From Rhea pennata (taxonomy: Eukaryota; Chordata; Aves; Rheiformes; Rheidae), in the NCBI RefSeq assembly GCF_028389875.1, contig NC_084682.1:6706001-6770000 (forward strand): 64,000 bases of DNA, in the 5' to 3' direction. Below the pieces are notes generated by a model. The model was not told the origin of the DNA and searched no databases. It saw nothing but the letters and a program-made list of their open reading frames with translations. Below, in pieces: positions 50,961 through 63,254 of this stretch (its first letter is position 1; each line of letters opens with the position of its first letter). The translations under genes and the position numbers were made by a program.

Positions 50961-53900
50961 TCTAGTATCAGGCTGTAGCAAAAATCGGAAGACAAAACAT
51001 TGCAGCAGCGAGGAAGTACTGGTAGATGGTCTGGAAAGGGAGGAAGTCTGCCATGGGGTGACACAGTGAGTGCTGATCTTTGGGGGGGGGGAAGTTGAAC
51101 TCTTCCCCTGCCCCAGTTTCTATGTTTCTCTGAAAAAACACTTGCTCTAACTCAGAGAGGCTCTCCCTCCCCTCCTAAACGCCTTAGAGGGCAACTGCAT
51201 TTTCTTGCTCAGCCAGCTACTCCTGATCTGAGTTGTAGGAGTGAGCAAAGGGAGTTTAATTTGTTAGGCTTTGCCCGCCAGACCCAGCGTCACAGAACCA
51301 GAGCTGTATCCAGCTCCTGGCTCATAGGCTAAAGCATTGCTATGCACCCAGTGCTGCCTCTCTGCCTGCCCTTGTCCCAGGGTCTGATCCTCTAAGACTA
51401 CCACGCAGAGGCATCTCAGCATCCTCAGAGCAGCATCTCCACTCTAGGGCCCTGCCTGCTGGAGATGAGCTGGTCCTTGTTCACGTGGCCTGCATCTAGG
51501 ATTAACCCTGACCGCGGAGATGGGTGCTGCGGTGCGGGTGATTGACTCCTGAGTCATCTGCTCCCTTGACCTTTTCCTCCCTGTACTGCTGTTTCTGAGG
51601 AGCCCAGTCACCAGCGGTGTGATGAGTTCACATCCTTCCTTTGCTGCTCGTGGCTGTAGAATTGCTCTCGAGCAAGCTGCCTCCTCCTCTTCCTTGCAAG
51701 TGTGCTGCTGTGCTGGCATCTCATTTCAGTGGCCAACATCTTATTGCTACCTTGCTTCTCTCTTGCCCTGTGCACTCTGAGCCAGGAGGGTCCAGTGTTG
51801 TCTCTTGTGGCCGGGCTTTTTATTCTCTGTCACTGGCAGTAGCCACCAACTTCTGCAAGAACATCCCTGGCACTCCTGTACAAACTTAAGGAGGCAAAGG
51901 GGCATGAGGCATGCTAGCCCTGCGTGCACCCCTAAGTCGCCCTTACCGTGTGAGCTCCCAGCCTGCCCCTCTTAGTGATGGGGACTGTGGTGGAGACAGC
52001 ACTGGTGTGGAGACAACTGGAATATGTTACTGGTGCAAAAATCACAGATAAGATGGCAGCGGGAACCCAGACAGCCCAAAATCTAGGCTCTTAGACCAGT
52101 GTTGTATTGCGGTGGCCCAGCTTCTCACATAGGTGCTTGGTGATCTCAGGACACAAAACTCATGAAAGTGGGACCTTGCAGACTGGGGTCTGCTGTGCAC
52201 ATACTTCCCCAGGGGCCCGGGGTTGGAGCGCACAGGATGGGATAATACTACCCTAGAAAAAAAACGCATTTTTGCCTTTGTGGGCAGCAATTTCAGGAGT
52301 GTCTCTGATTCTAAACTCACAAAAAGAGAGCTGGAGCCCACCTCGAATCTGGAGAAATAGCTCTGTTAGGCAGAGGGTCTTGCCCTGTTAAAACAGTAGG
52401 ATCATACCCTGGCAGGAGGCTTCCAGGAAGGAGCTGTCTTTTAAGGTTTACAATGTTGCCTGTGGTTGCTATTGCTCTAGGCTTGGCCACAAGAGCAAAA
52501 CTCAGATGTGATAGCTTCTTATCTGCCAGGCCGTAAACCTCTGTGCCTGGAGACTCACGGAAGTAAAAATCAGCTGGAAAGCATAAGAGCTTATCCAAAG
52601 ACAGAGGCTTCGTGACTGAGCTGAGCAGGGGGATGCTGTGGCTGCTGGGGTTCATGGGCTGGGGCAGATAGACACGCGAGCCCCAGAAGGACTGTTAAAT
52701 AATCTTGCCTAAAGTGTGATTCAGTCCTGCACCCTGTGGTGGAAAGGAGCAAGAGGAAAGGACAGAAACTGGCCCCAGAAATAGTATTGTACCAGTAAAT
52801 TCAGAAGGGAGATTCTAGAAAAAAAGAGGAAGTTAATAGAAAAAGCCTGAAAATTTCAAACAATCTTATAAAATTCTTTTGACTTAGCAGAGAGGCTGCC
52901 CAGGAGGTTCTGAGGGGGTTGCAGGAGGTGAGCAGAACCAGGTATGCAGTGGAAAACGAAAAGAGAGGAATAAAACCATCCAGTGGACCTAGAGGAGATC
53001 TGATGCAATCATGTGTTGCTGCAAAGGTGACCCTGCTCCCAGGAAGCTAGCCGCGAGGATGGTGAGCCCACAAAACAAAATGCCTGTCTTATGGCAGCAG
53101 GAGCTGCAAATGGTCATGAGTATTTAGGGGGCAGAAGTGACTGGACTGCAGGAGGCCCTACCTTAGCCCTGTACCCCTGGAGCAGGGAAAAGAGGAGCTG
53201 TTAGATATGGGAGTGTGCGCAGAGGATATTCTGGAGGAAATCTGTAAGAAAAAGAGGTCTTATTCAGTCATTCTAAGCCAAACAGTTAAACTGAGTGGGC
53301 CAGAAGGATTTCAGAGTGAAACAGTTAATTGCTCACCAAAACCCCACAACCACTGAAACCACCTCCAGTCCTGGAGGGGAACAAGTGAATCAAGCAATTG
53401 CCCTGGGAACAGTAGAGCAGGCAGCTGCCTTCTGCCCGGGTCAAATGCGTTTGTACAGCATTGTGGAATATTTCATTCCAAAAGAGCATTAGTGACACGT
53501 TTTAAAACAGGACTCTAAAATGTCTCTGTGAACAGGCTGTTTTCAAGACAAACCAGCCCAAATTCAGAAGGAAATCACATCTTTAAGCTGGCAGGCTTCT
53601 TAGGCTTGCTGGTTGGACAGTAGGACTAAAGTCCATCTTAACAGCAGTTGTTTTCTATCTGCCCTACTTGGTCTGGAAGCCTGAATAAGAAACCTACTGC
53701 TTTCTTGTGGAAATCCTATTTCCCACCTATTTGTATTCACAACCAGTTTTTAGCTATATATCCTTATACCAGCAGTGACCATTAGCTGAAATAGCTCTTT
53801 CCCACTCTTAGTTTTCATCTCCATGTTGTATACACATTGATAAGTCACGGCCCCTCTCATTTTCCTAATCCCCACAAAGCCGGGCTCTTTGCTGCTGCCT

Positions 53901-54124
53901 CCTCTCGCATTGTATGACGCTGGGGTCTCATCACAACCCTGTGATTTGTAGCACAGGTCTTCCTCTGCCCCAGACATTTCTAGCTGATGGACTCCCACAG
54001 TACAATGACTCTTCTTGTTATCTGTTGTCCCCAGTGGTACTATCTGCACTACTGGGTCAAATCTCTTCTTCAGTCCTCCATTACTCCAGTCCTCAAGGTC
54101 ATTATAACCTGTGTGTGATATTCC

Positions 54125-54525
54125 AGGCTCTTCTAGATTGATGATAGCATCTCATTTTGCATCATCAGCGAATTTCCTTTGCATTCTCTTACTTTTTGTG
54201 CCAAGATCGTTAATGTAAATGTTAAGCCAAATCATTTTTTGAGGCAGAAACTCAAAGAACTGTGCTGGTAGACTCCCCTCAGTCTCACACTTCCCCTTTC
54301 AGCTGAAGCAATTACCATGCCTCTTTCAGGCAGCTCTTCACCCACTTTACATTTCATATGCCAGTCACATTTTCTCCAGCTTAGCTAATAATTTACAGTG
54401 TGGCACCATTTCAAGTGTCTTACTGAAGCCCATACAAGTGAGATCTACTCCATTTCCTTGGTTGCAAATATCTGTGAACTTATAAAAGGAAGCTATTAGG
54501 TTATTGCTGGCCTGCATCAGGACCA
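54125..54525 (-). repeat. CR1 LINE fragment, antisense
   Basis: Reading the plus strand, CATCATCAGCGAATTTCC, GATCGTTAATGTAAATGTTA, CTTCACCCACTTTACATTTC, GTCTTACTGAAGCCCATACA and AGGAAGCTATTAGGTTATTG follow the reversed CR1 ORF2 3' region in order. It is the best-preserved antisense copy in the window and is clearly diverged. Confidence 0.78.
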
Positions 54526-54827
54526 ATATTGCATGATGTACTGTGGGTGTTCTGTACTTTGTGTGATGCCCTGAGGGTCTGGAGAGGGGGGTTTAGTGGG
54601 GGGCAAATGACTGTAAAACACAAGATCATTTAAATTAATCAGAATTGGAGAAGACTAGAGTTTAACTAAGTTAGATGACTGTGCAACATGCTAGCAGATG
54701 ACATTCACTGTTGGCAAATGCACTCAGGAGTCATTTGAAATACTAATTTATATTTCTAGGATCAAATGAATTACAGCTACTAGGGAAGGAAGGTGGCCTG
54801 GGGTAATGTTTTAAATCGAGTTTAAGC

Positions 54828-54965
54828 CAGATTTTAAAGTTATCTGAGCTCCTGGGTATTTGGCCCATGTGACTTGGAAGTCGCTGTTTCATTCCTCTTC
54901 AGTGACATTCAAGTCTCCTAAATGCCATTTGCTTTGGAAAATGAGACTTAGCATCTCCTGATCTT
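54828..54965. repeat. Possible ancient dispersed repeat of uncertain family
   Basis: Words such as CCAGATTTTAAAGTTATCTG, GAGCTCCTGGGTATTTGG, AAGTCTCCTAAATGCC and GGAAAATGAGACTTAG resemble an old sauropsid repeat built of 'ttttcaaaggt ... aggtgcctaa ... attttcaaaatgac' phrases. I cannot name the family with confidence. Confidence 0.3.
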
Positions 54966-55972
54966 TGACACTGCAAATCCAAGGATTAAGCAGAATATTG
55001 GCGGACATGAAGGATGGGACAGAAACTAGTTCTCCAAATGCCATAATGTTTTCATAGAAACCAGCCGGATGATATCCTCCAGGTGCCACATTCACCTCTG
55101 ATCATTTTGACTCAGAGAAGGATAGAGGTGACACAGAAGACTTTGAGCTAGGTGATAAAAGTATTTAGCGACTTAGAGATGAAAGATGGAAAAGAGTGGG
55201 GCAAATCAGATGAAGAGAGCTTAAAAATAAACATTCAGCATTGATTATTTACCCTTGCTTGCAGGAGAAGAACAAAGGAACATCCATGTGATTTAAAGAC
55301 AGAATCCATCCATTTAAAGGGAGAAACCATTTACTAGAGAGAAATATTTTGACACAAGACATAATTAGCATGTGAAACTTTGGCAGAAGGTCTCACCAAA
55401 GGCAAAAAGTGGAGGAGAAGAAAGACACAAGCAATTGCATGGCTATGAGATAACTCCAGTTAAGTAAGTTTAGATATTTTTTAAAATTATTTTTAGCCTG
55501 TCTTTATGGAAATAGGGCTTATGCAATCTGCTGTCTGGTGCAGGAAGTAATGATTGTGTCTACAAACTCTCAGTTGAAATCACTGCAAGCAAGCAACGTT
55601 TTTTTAAGGTTCTAATGAAGTGTTCACATGGACAGGCACAGATTTTGGCAGAGGCAGTAGCTGAAGCCTGCCAGCTCTGCCAAACTATGCAAAAGAGCTG
55701 CAAGTCAGTACACTTGGGAGACTAGAGTCTGTGCACCCTCATAAAGCCAAAGCAAGCCCTCATGAGAATTAGCCCCCAGGGATTTCTTCCAACTGAGGGC
55801 TGGGTGGAGACAGGGCTGCAGGTGCAAGTTATGAGGCTTGGGAGAGAAATGGCAGGATCTGGATGTGTGATGTAGGTGCTGACTGGGGGGGCTGGGACAT
55901 AGCAAAGTGGGGTTCACAGTGTAATGAGAGGATGCCCACAGGCAGAGTGGAGAATACTGGCAAATGAACTTC

Positions 55973-55978
<6 letters not shown>

Positions 55979-56011
<33 letters not shown>
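55979..56011. repeat. Poly-T tract, about 32 bases
   Basis: A pure T run ending in TTGCTG. It may be the tail of an antisense retroposed element, but no body was recognised to its left or right. Confidence 0.7.
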
Positions 56012-56016
<5 letters not shown>

Positions 56017-57359
56017 GCCTTGTGCTCTGAACCCTATTGTAGCTGGAGGGATACAGTCATACTGGCTGTGGGAAGCAGGGTTCTTCTCATGCAATTTTTT
56101 AAAAATTTATTTATTCTATTTTTTTAAGTGATGTATCTCCTTGTCTTAAGGAGTAGGGGATGCTTGTGGCTGGGGACTTGGAGTTGATGTGGAGAATCTG
56201 GGGGACAAAGTCTCAGTGGAAGATTCAGCAGCTATGAAGATGGTATAGGGACTGTTGGGGGAAGCCAAGGTTGCAGCGCTGTTTGAGAGCGATGTTTCTC
56301 AGGAGTGGTCTCCAAGCCCCTCAGACATGGAGCTGAAGGTAACCTGCTCTGTGTGTTCCCATGGTTTGGTAACTGTGCTGGCTGGATGGGTGGTGTCAGA
56401 CACATCTGTCTGCAGGGTGAATTCACTCTTCTTTTGTTGGACCTCACCTGATGCTTTTCCATAGATGGGGGGGTATTGCCTGCAAAGGGTGATTGCCCAT
56501 GAATGCCTGCACATACGGGCATACTGCAGTCTCCTGCATGGGGAAGAGGTTATTTTTTATTCCTTCTGCAATCTTACCTTCTCTTTAATTGTAAAAGTCA
56601 CTCAAGTGGAGGGAAAACAGCTCTATCATTGGCTCAGGATCACAGGAAGATTCCTGCCTTTGGCTATGTGTCTTTTTGTGAGACGTGGCTCAGGATCCGT
56701 TCAGGGTGTTAGGACGATCAGGGATCAGTATTAAAAAGATATCAGTGAGGCTTGGTGCAGGAATTCATCCAGAATGTTGAATTGTCCCATTAAACAATGT
56801 ACGCGAGGATCAGCAATAGTTCATGGTAGGGCCAGACTGTTTGGTCAGCTTTTCCCTCACAACCTCCAGCCACAGGACCCCTTTGCATATTTTTTATCAA
56901 TGACGAGTGTCACTTCCCAGGGGGTTGTTGCACAATGCCCTGTGTCTTTCATTTCTTTCTGCTTGTGGTTTCCTCTTCCTCTATTTCTGTGCTTCCTTCT
57001 GTCTCGTACTGGCATATGGCAAAGGAAGAGGGGCAGTTGTGATCCCTTTAGCATGGCAAAATGCAGGGCCCGTGTGTCTGTCAATAACTCCCAAATAATA
57101 TGCTAACAGTATCCCTCTACCCTGACCCTCAGTAAGAATCACAGGCTGCTTCCTGCTCATTCACTTCCTGCTCAGCAGGAATTTGCCCTCAGGGTAAAAT
57201 CCTGGCAGTTGGGGAGAATTTCCTAAAGTTGGCTGCTGCCTTAGGTGATTATGTCTCTGCTTTCCTTAGTGAGCTTGGGGATCAGAAGCAATACTGTCCT
57301 CTTCATGATGACCAAGGGCATCCTTCATCTTCTCTTTCAGTCTGAATGAGCCCTGTGAC

Positions 57360-57480
57360 ACTGTCTGTCCTCCCGATCTAGACTTGGGGCATCCTTGTTG
57401 CTCTTCTCCAGTTTATCACCTCTTTTTGAGATGTGAAGCCCAAAGAGGCAAGTTCTTTACCAGCTGCAGCCAGAACGAGA
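57360..57480 (-). repeat. Possible CR1 LINE fragment, antisense
   Basis: TTGTTGCTCTTCTCCAG, TTTTTGAGATGTGAAGCCC and CAGCTGCAGCCAGAACGAG are reminiscent of the reversed CR1 3' region ('ttgttgcccttctctgg ... tttgaagtgtggtgccc ... cagctgaggcc'). It is too decayed to be sure. Confidence 0.45.
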
Positions 57481-60171
57481 GGGACCTTTCCTGTGGCAGC
57501 ATTGTACTTGCAACTGAGGTCTGCTCTGACTGCGTGTCATTCCTGCTCTTGTTGGCTGCCTTCATGGTGCAGCACTTGGCATGGCAGATTGGCAGGGACA
57601 TGCTTTGCCTTGTCCCCTTCTGCTTTGTCAGCTGCATGCTGTCGGTAATGACAGTCCCTCTGCTCTTTTAACCATGTTCACAGACCCTGGAGGTAATGTT
57701 TTTAGACCACAATTCATTTGTTTGCATGGGAGAATCATGCAGAGCAGTACCGAAAGCCTTGGATAATGCAAGCCTATTACCATGTTTGCTCATCTCTGGC
57801 TTTCTGGTGTATCTCCCACCCAATGTGAGTTGTGTTAATCACCAATGATTCAGAGATGGCCACGAGCTGTTTCAGAAGGGTGCTAGGGCAATCTTTGGGG
57901 CCTGCTTGTTTCACCACACCTGCCTTGTCTACCTTTTCCTTCCCCCTTTTTAATTCCCTGTTCTCACCCGTGCTGCTTACAGGAGTACTGAAAGCTTCAC
58001 TGGGAAGTGCTTCTCATAAAAAGGCAATTCCCCCCCCATACACCTTTTGAATAACTCCTGTGTTTCTCTACTAGATTAGAAAATCGTCTGCTTACTGAGG
58101 TCTTCTACTGCAGGCAAATTAAAATCCTAAGTCATTTCTTCACTCTCCCTTTATTTCAGTTCCTTATATTTAATTCCTTAAACACACTTGAACACAAACT
58201 ATCTACTTTTACTGAGCTGCAATTTGTTGCAATTCATTGAAATATCCTCCTCCATTCTAGTTAGAATGGAAAGTATTTCATCAGCATCCCGTAAACTGTC
58301 CCATCCGGCTCTGCTGTAAATGGAGAACTGAAAGCTCAGCCAACTGCTTCTGCAACAAAGAGGAAATATTTTTGCATTTCCATCAAAAAATAATCCTTGC
58401 AACTGTGAGAGTTTCTGTGATTCCTACCAAATGACAAGTTTTCCTCTGGTTACAGCTAAAGCCAGTGCTCATTGCCCATCACATTTTTTGCTGTGACAAT
58501 TGCTTATCTTGCATCCTTTGGTTTCTAGTATCTGTGGGGGCATGGGATATTTCTTACCACTGTCCTGGCGTTTGCTGTTTTATGTTGCTGCTCTCCTGGC
58601 CATCCTTCGCTGGGCAGTTAGTTATCAGGCCTCCTATTTACCTGGAAAATTGTGGAGCCTCATGCAGGCTTTCTACATAAACAACAGGGTGATTTTACTT
58701 TTTCAAGGCAGGAAACACTGCCTCTGATTCTCTGTGCATAGAGTAATGCTAGTCATAGTGACTTCTCCATAAATTGCTTTGGGGTTGGATAGATGAAAAT
58801 TGTGTCTCCGCTGGCATGCACTGAGGGACATTAAAAGTCCATCATGTTTCTGCCCGATGGACAATGAGGCAGGAGCAGAGCTGAGCCCACGGATGAGGAA
58901 GTGGCATGAGCAGGATCGCAGTTCTTGGACAGCTACATCCGAGTGGTGGTTTCGCTGTGTCAGATATTCGCTTTCTTCCAAAAAAAGGAACAGCTTCAGT
59001 TTGAGGAATTCCCAATCCTCTTTTCTTTCTGCTTGGGCAGGCGAAGGATCCCCCTGCCAGCCATGGAGCCAGCATCACCCACCGCCACTGGTCAGCCCCC
59101 GCTGTGTGTCCTGTGTCTCGGTTCTCTTGCCTGAACTCAGCTCGACTCTTGCTCACGACTGCTCTCCCCGGAGGTATCCCTCGTTGGCATTTGGGTAGCT
59201 CAGCATCTTGCAGTGAACCCCAAGAATAATTGCTTGCGGCCTTAATTGTGACAGCCTATTGCGTACTGGTGTGCTCCCTCATGCTTCTCTGCTGGACTAA
59301 ACCAGTTGAACTGGGAGCTTCAAGTTTCCCAGACTTGTGATCCTCCTTGCTGCTGCAGATCTCACTTCTGAAGCTGAGCTGAGTATTGTAGCTCTGGCCT
59401 TGTTGGTTCCTAAGGGAACAAAAGCATCAGGTGCCTTAGACAGTCTTATCTGTACATACCAGAAGGAGATTTGCTTTTTTTCCTCAAGTGTCATCCTAAG
59501 GTTTACTCATGTTCAGGCTGCATCACTTACAACCTCCAGCCTTGCCTGCTGCTGCCACTCCCATTTTATCCTTGTGGTGACTAAATTTTTCCCCAATGCA
59601 ACTGACTCTGTCCTCTTGCTTTTTGGGTGATCAGCCCATTTGCATGTGGCTGGTGGCTCCATTCCTGCCCTGAGCATTTGGAGCCTTCTCGTGTCAGACC
59701 CGTAGCAGAGCCAGGAGTCCATTTGAGGAGACTGGGTCCTATTGCTGGGCAGACAAAAGCAACTCTGGTGAGGGAGATGTCAGAACGAGGTGTTCGGAGG
59801 GCAGAGGTCCCTGCTGGAGGTGATGGTGGTGCAGCATTGGAGGTGGCATAAGTGCTGAATCCCACCCAACCCAACACCTGGAACAGGTCTTGGTGGGAGA
59901 GACTGGGTTTGCAAGCAGAGATTTGTAAAAACACATGAGATTTTTGCTGGCTTACGTCCTAAACCTGAGCTTTGTATGCAGAGAATGGCACTGACAAAAG
60001 AAAAAAAAATAAAACACCCTCAGGCAGGTCTTCAGTCTTCTGAGGAATCGAGCCCTTTCCTTCTGCTTTTCTCTATTCAGAGACGTTTGACTGGTAAGAG
60101 TATATGATGGCTTGAACAGAAATAGTTAAATCAAAGAGAGTAGAAGGGAGTTGGAGGGGTCACCTCTCTCC

Positions 60172-60195
60172 GTACCATCGTACCATCGTACCATC
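60172..60195 (+). repeat. Three perfect copies of an 8-bp unit (GTACCATC)
   Basis: Short tandem repeat in intergenic DNA. Nothing around it suggests a function. Confidence 0.8.
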
Positions 60196-61763
60196 GCTCT
60201 GAGGCCACATCAGTGCTGGCTAGCTCCTCTTGAAGGTCTCCAATGAGATGTTCACACCTATTGTCACCTCTCCCCTTTTGTTCTTGTGAAAAGAAACAAT
60301 CACGATCATTTGTCACAGCCCTACATCTCATATCAAATAAGTGTTATCTCTGAGGGACGCGTCCTTTAGATGTGGACCTTTTGGCAGAGGAAAAGCTCTC
60401 CAGCGAAAAGGACTTTGCAGGCAATATGAGGTTTATCCCCGCATATGAAATGGGGGAGTGCAAGTAGGGAGCATCGCCCCTGCCCTGCCGTGGGGATGAG
60501 GATGGGCACAGCTATTACTCAGCAGCTGAGTAAGCCAAACCTTTCCCTTGAATCATGCGTGGCGGGCGTTAGTCATGACCGAGGGATGGTCAGAGGGCAG
60601 GCGCTGGGAGGCAGGGAGGTTGTGTGGTGCCCCAGAGCTTGGCCCCAGAGCTTTTGTGGTACCCATGGGGCAATGGCAGGGCAAGTGCAGAAAAAAAAAA
60701 AAAAAAAGAGGGAGGAAGTTGCAAGTTTTTCATCTCTTTCTTACCAATGGGGCCTTTGGGAATTACTCTCGGGGAGAGCAGATGCAGCCCCTTTTCAGTC
60801 ACGCTATAATCGCCTTGATGTTTCATCGGCAAGGCTGCAAAGAGCTGATCTCAGCAGGCTCCAGCAAACCTTGTCCTCCATGCAGCTCCTACTCTTAGGG
60901 CTCTGTTCTCTTCTCTTCCATCAATGTATTTTCTTCCAGTTCCAGTCTCTGAACAGAATTAGCCCCCAGAAGCAGTTATGCCCACTTGGGGAGAAGTGGG
61001 CAAGCCAGAACAGCTGTAGAGTAGTTGTCAGGAGGCTGCAGACCAAAACAAAATGAAAGTCTGGAGGTAAAGAGGTGGAAATCCTCTGTTCAGGCCCAGG
61101 AAGAGGAGGGTGGCAGGACAGGCTGCAGCCTGAACCCACCAGGACAACAGAGGAGTCCAGTGTTTCCAGGGCATTCAGTCCTTGACTTCTCTACAAGGTT
61201 TCCAGCATGAAAATATGCCAAGGACAAATGTGAGACCCCCAGGGAATCTACCAGGTCTTCCCAACCTGGTCCCTCCTTTACCTTTCCTTTCCTAGATGAA
61301 CAACAGAGTATCACCGTTGTGGAGATGAATGCATATGCAATACATATTTTATAGATAATTCAGTACCACAACTCTAACAGACACACTGTAGCGAGGCAAG
61401 TCCCTGCGCAGGAGGTTGGTGGAGGCACTTCGTGGTCGCCCGCTTTGGATTTCCACCACGGAAAGCGGGCGGGAAGCTCTCCAAGCCGCGCCGGGTCTCG
61501 GCCGGCCGCGGAGGCCGGTGGCTTTCGTTGCAGCAGTGGCGCGGGCAGGGCGAAGGGCTGGTGTGCGGGCCTGGGGCTCTGGCTGGTGCCTCCGGGCAGG
61601 AAAACGGAATCCGAAAGTGGCAGAGCTGGGGCCGGCGCTTCCCCTTTTGCGGCTTCCTCGCATCTTGCAGCTCAGCAAAACGGGGCTCATCCCGACACAG
61701 CTTCCCCGGTACGATGTGCTCATTTTCTTTCTTTGAAACCTTGGGCCCGCCCAGCGGCTCCAC

Positions 61764-61769
61764 TATAAG
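61764..61769 (+). promoter_or_regulatory. TATA box of the chemokine gene
   Basis: CACTATAAGAGGGGG lies about 100 bases upstream of the chemokine ATG, placing the start of transcription near 61795 and giving a 5' UTR of about 75 bases. A TATA promoter fits an inducible cytokine gene. A GAAA-rich word on the minus strand near 61726-61740 faintly resembles an IRF element; I saw no clear NF-kB site. Confidence 0.6.
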
Positions 61770-61868
61770 AGGGGGCAGCGGCCTGGCTCCGAGCACGAGC
61801 ACGGGGCGGAGGAGAGCAGCCCGGCGGCACCAGTCCCCCTCTTGCAAGTCCCGAGCCCCAGCAGCACC

Positions 61869-62605
61869 ATGAAGGTCTTGGTGGCCGCCCTGGCTGCTCT
61901 CCTGCTCGCCGCCCTCTGCTCCCCGGCCGAGGCCCATCTTGGTGAGTCGGCAGCTGCTCCCCGCTCGCGGCCGGGGCTGGGGCCGGGGCGGGCGATGCCC
62001 TGCCGGGGGTGCCGGGGCCGGGCGCACGGGAGAGCCCCTTCGCTGACGGCGGGGATGCCGGTGGCGCGGGGAGGGCCGGGAGCGGGCGACGGCCACGGCG
62101 CGGACGTCGGGCTGGGGTCGGGCGTGCGCGGGGTGTGCGCGGGGAGGGACGCGGGCTGGGACCGCGCGCCGCCGAGGGGCGGGCACCCCGGCCCGCGGCC
62201 AGCAAGGTGTCGGGGCTGGCCGGGGCGCTCAGCCCCTCCCGCCTCCCTCCCAGACGGCGTCCCCACGTCCTGCTGCTTCAGCTACCAGCTCCGACCCATC
62301 CCGCGGGGCCTCATCGCCTCCGCCTACGTCTCCAACAGCAACTGCACTCAGCCGGGAGTGATGTGAGTACCGGGGGGCCGCCGCCGCCCCGGGACCCTCC
62401 GCGGGCGCTCGGCCGGGAGCGGGGCCGGGAGCCGCGGTGGGGCCGGGGCACGGGGCCGGGGCGCCCGCGTCCCGCCGGCAAAGCCCGCTCACGGCCCTTT
62501 GCTCCCCGCAGCTTCGTCACCAAGAAGCAGCGGGAGATCTGCGCCGACCCCCAGGCCGCCTGGGTCCGGGCGCACCTCAAACACTTCCAGGCGAAGCAGA
62601 ACTGA
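61869..62605 (+). CDS. CC chemokine, MIP/CCL5-like group, complete (3 exons)
   Basis: Exons 61869-61941, 62254-62362 and 62512-62605 give 91 residues with the phase 1/phase 2 intron pattern standard for CC chemokines. Residues 1-22 form a signal peptide (MKVLVAALAALLLAALC, then SPAEA). The mature part has the adjacent-cysteine motif PTSCCFSYQLRPIPRG and two further cysteines (NSNCTQPGV and REICADP), so both disulfides can form. KKQR in the 40s loop is a BBXB motif of the kind that binds heparan sulfate in CCL5. NCT is an N-glycosylation sequon that uses the third cysteine position. The tail ends HLKHFQAKQN. CC chemokines are secreted ligands of leukocyte CCR receptors. I cannot match it to a single mammalian chemokine, so no symbol is given. 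Confidence 0.95.
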
Positions 62606-62885
62606 CCCGGCCGCGACGGCGTCCCGGGGCGGCCGGCGGCCCCCGCCGCGGCGCCCGGCCGGCCCCCGCGCTCGCACCGCCCCGCACCGCCCCGCACCGC
62701 TAAAACTGTGTCTTTCTGGCATGGAGCCTTTTATTCTATTTAAGTTATTTGTGGTTAACTTAAGTTAAATATTTTTGCAAAAAAGAAAAAAGAGAAAATG
62801 CAAAAAGAGTTTTCCTAATTTAAGTAATTTAAAAGGTGGGAAGCTGCCTGTGGGTGAGGGTTCGGGCAGTCGGCCCTGCTGCCCC

Positions 62886-62891
62886 AATAAA
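62886..62891 (+). terminator. Chemokine polyadenylation signal
   Basis: AATAAA about 280 bases after the stop codon, at the end of an AT-rich 3' UTR inside otherwise GC-rich DNA, with TG-rich sequence (GTGAGTGTCTGTGTG) just downstream. The UTR includes TTAAATATTTTTGC but no clear ATTTA cluster. Confidence 0.8.
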
Positions 62892-63017
62892 ACGTTTGGG
62901 TTACAAAGCGCCGTGAGTGTCTGTGTGAAACCGCCGCCGGAGCGCCGGCCCGGGGACGGGGCGGGGGGGACCCGGGCGCCCCGGGCTCGCCGCCTTCCTC
63001 CCCGCGGCTCCCGGGCC

Positions 63018-63238
63018 CAGCGCCGGAGGGGTGCGGGCAGCCTGGGGCGGCCCCGTGGGGCAGCTCCGTCTCTCGGGGCGCCGGGGCCGGCCCCACTGTG
63101 ATGCGCGCCGGCGTCGCGCGCCGCGGGGCCGCCGGAGCGCCGGCGGCTGTGGCCAGCCGCGGGAGGCGAGCCGTGCCCGGCGCCAACGCCGCCGTCCCGC
63201 GGGGCCGCCCCGGGGCTGCCCGCACCCCTCCGGCGCTG
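63018..63238. repeat. GC-rich inverted repeat with 43-bp arms, ahead of the PHD-finger gene
   Basis: The left arm 63018-63060 and the right arm 63196-63238 are reverse complements over about 43 bp. The outer 25 are perfect (CAGCGCCGGAGGGGTGCGGG and on) and a few mismatches lie further in. The spacer is 135 bp and itself GC-rich. The right arm ends 16 bases before the start codon at 63255, so the structure may fall in the promoter or 5' UTR. Confidence 0.75.
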
Positions 63239-63254
63239 CTCCGGGTCTGCCGAG

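Larger units (their letters stand above)
46820..61370. other. Intergenic stretch, no gene recognised
   Basis: About 14.5 kb between the merlin-like gene and the chemokine locus. Open frames here are short and without splice context or family resemblance. I recognise decayed CR1 copies (about 50.7, 54.1 and 57.4 kb), one other old repeat near 54.9 kb, and simple repeats. Plus-strand AATAAA words at about 48806, 48970 and 50044 might serve a longer merlin-like transcript. Confidence 0.55.
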
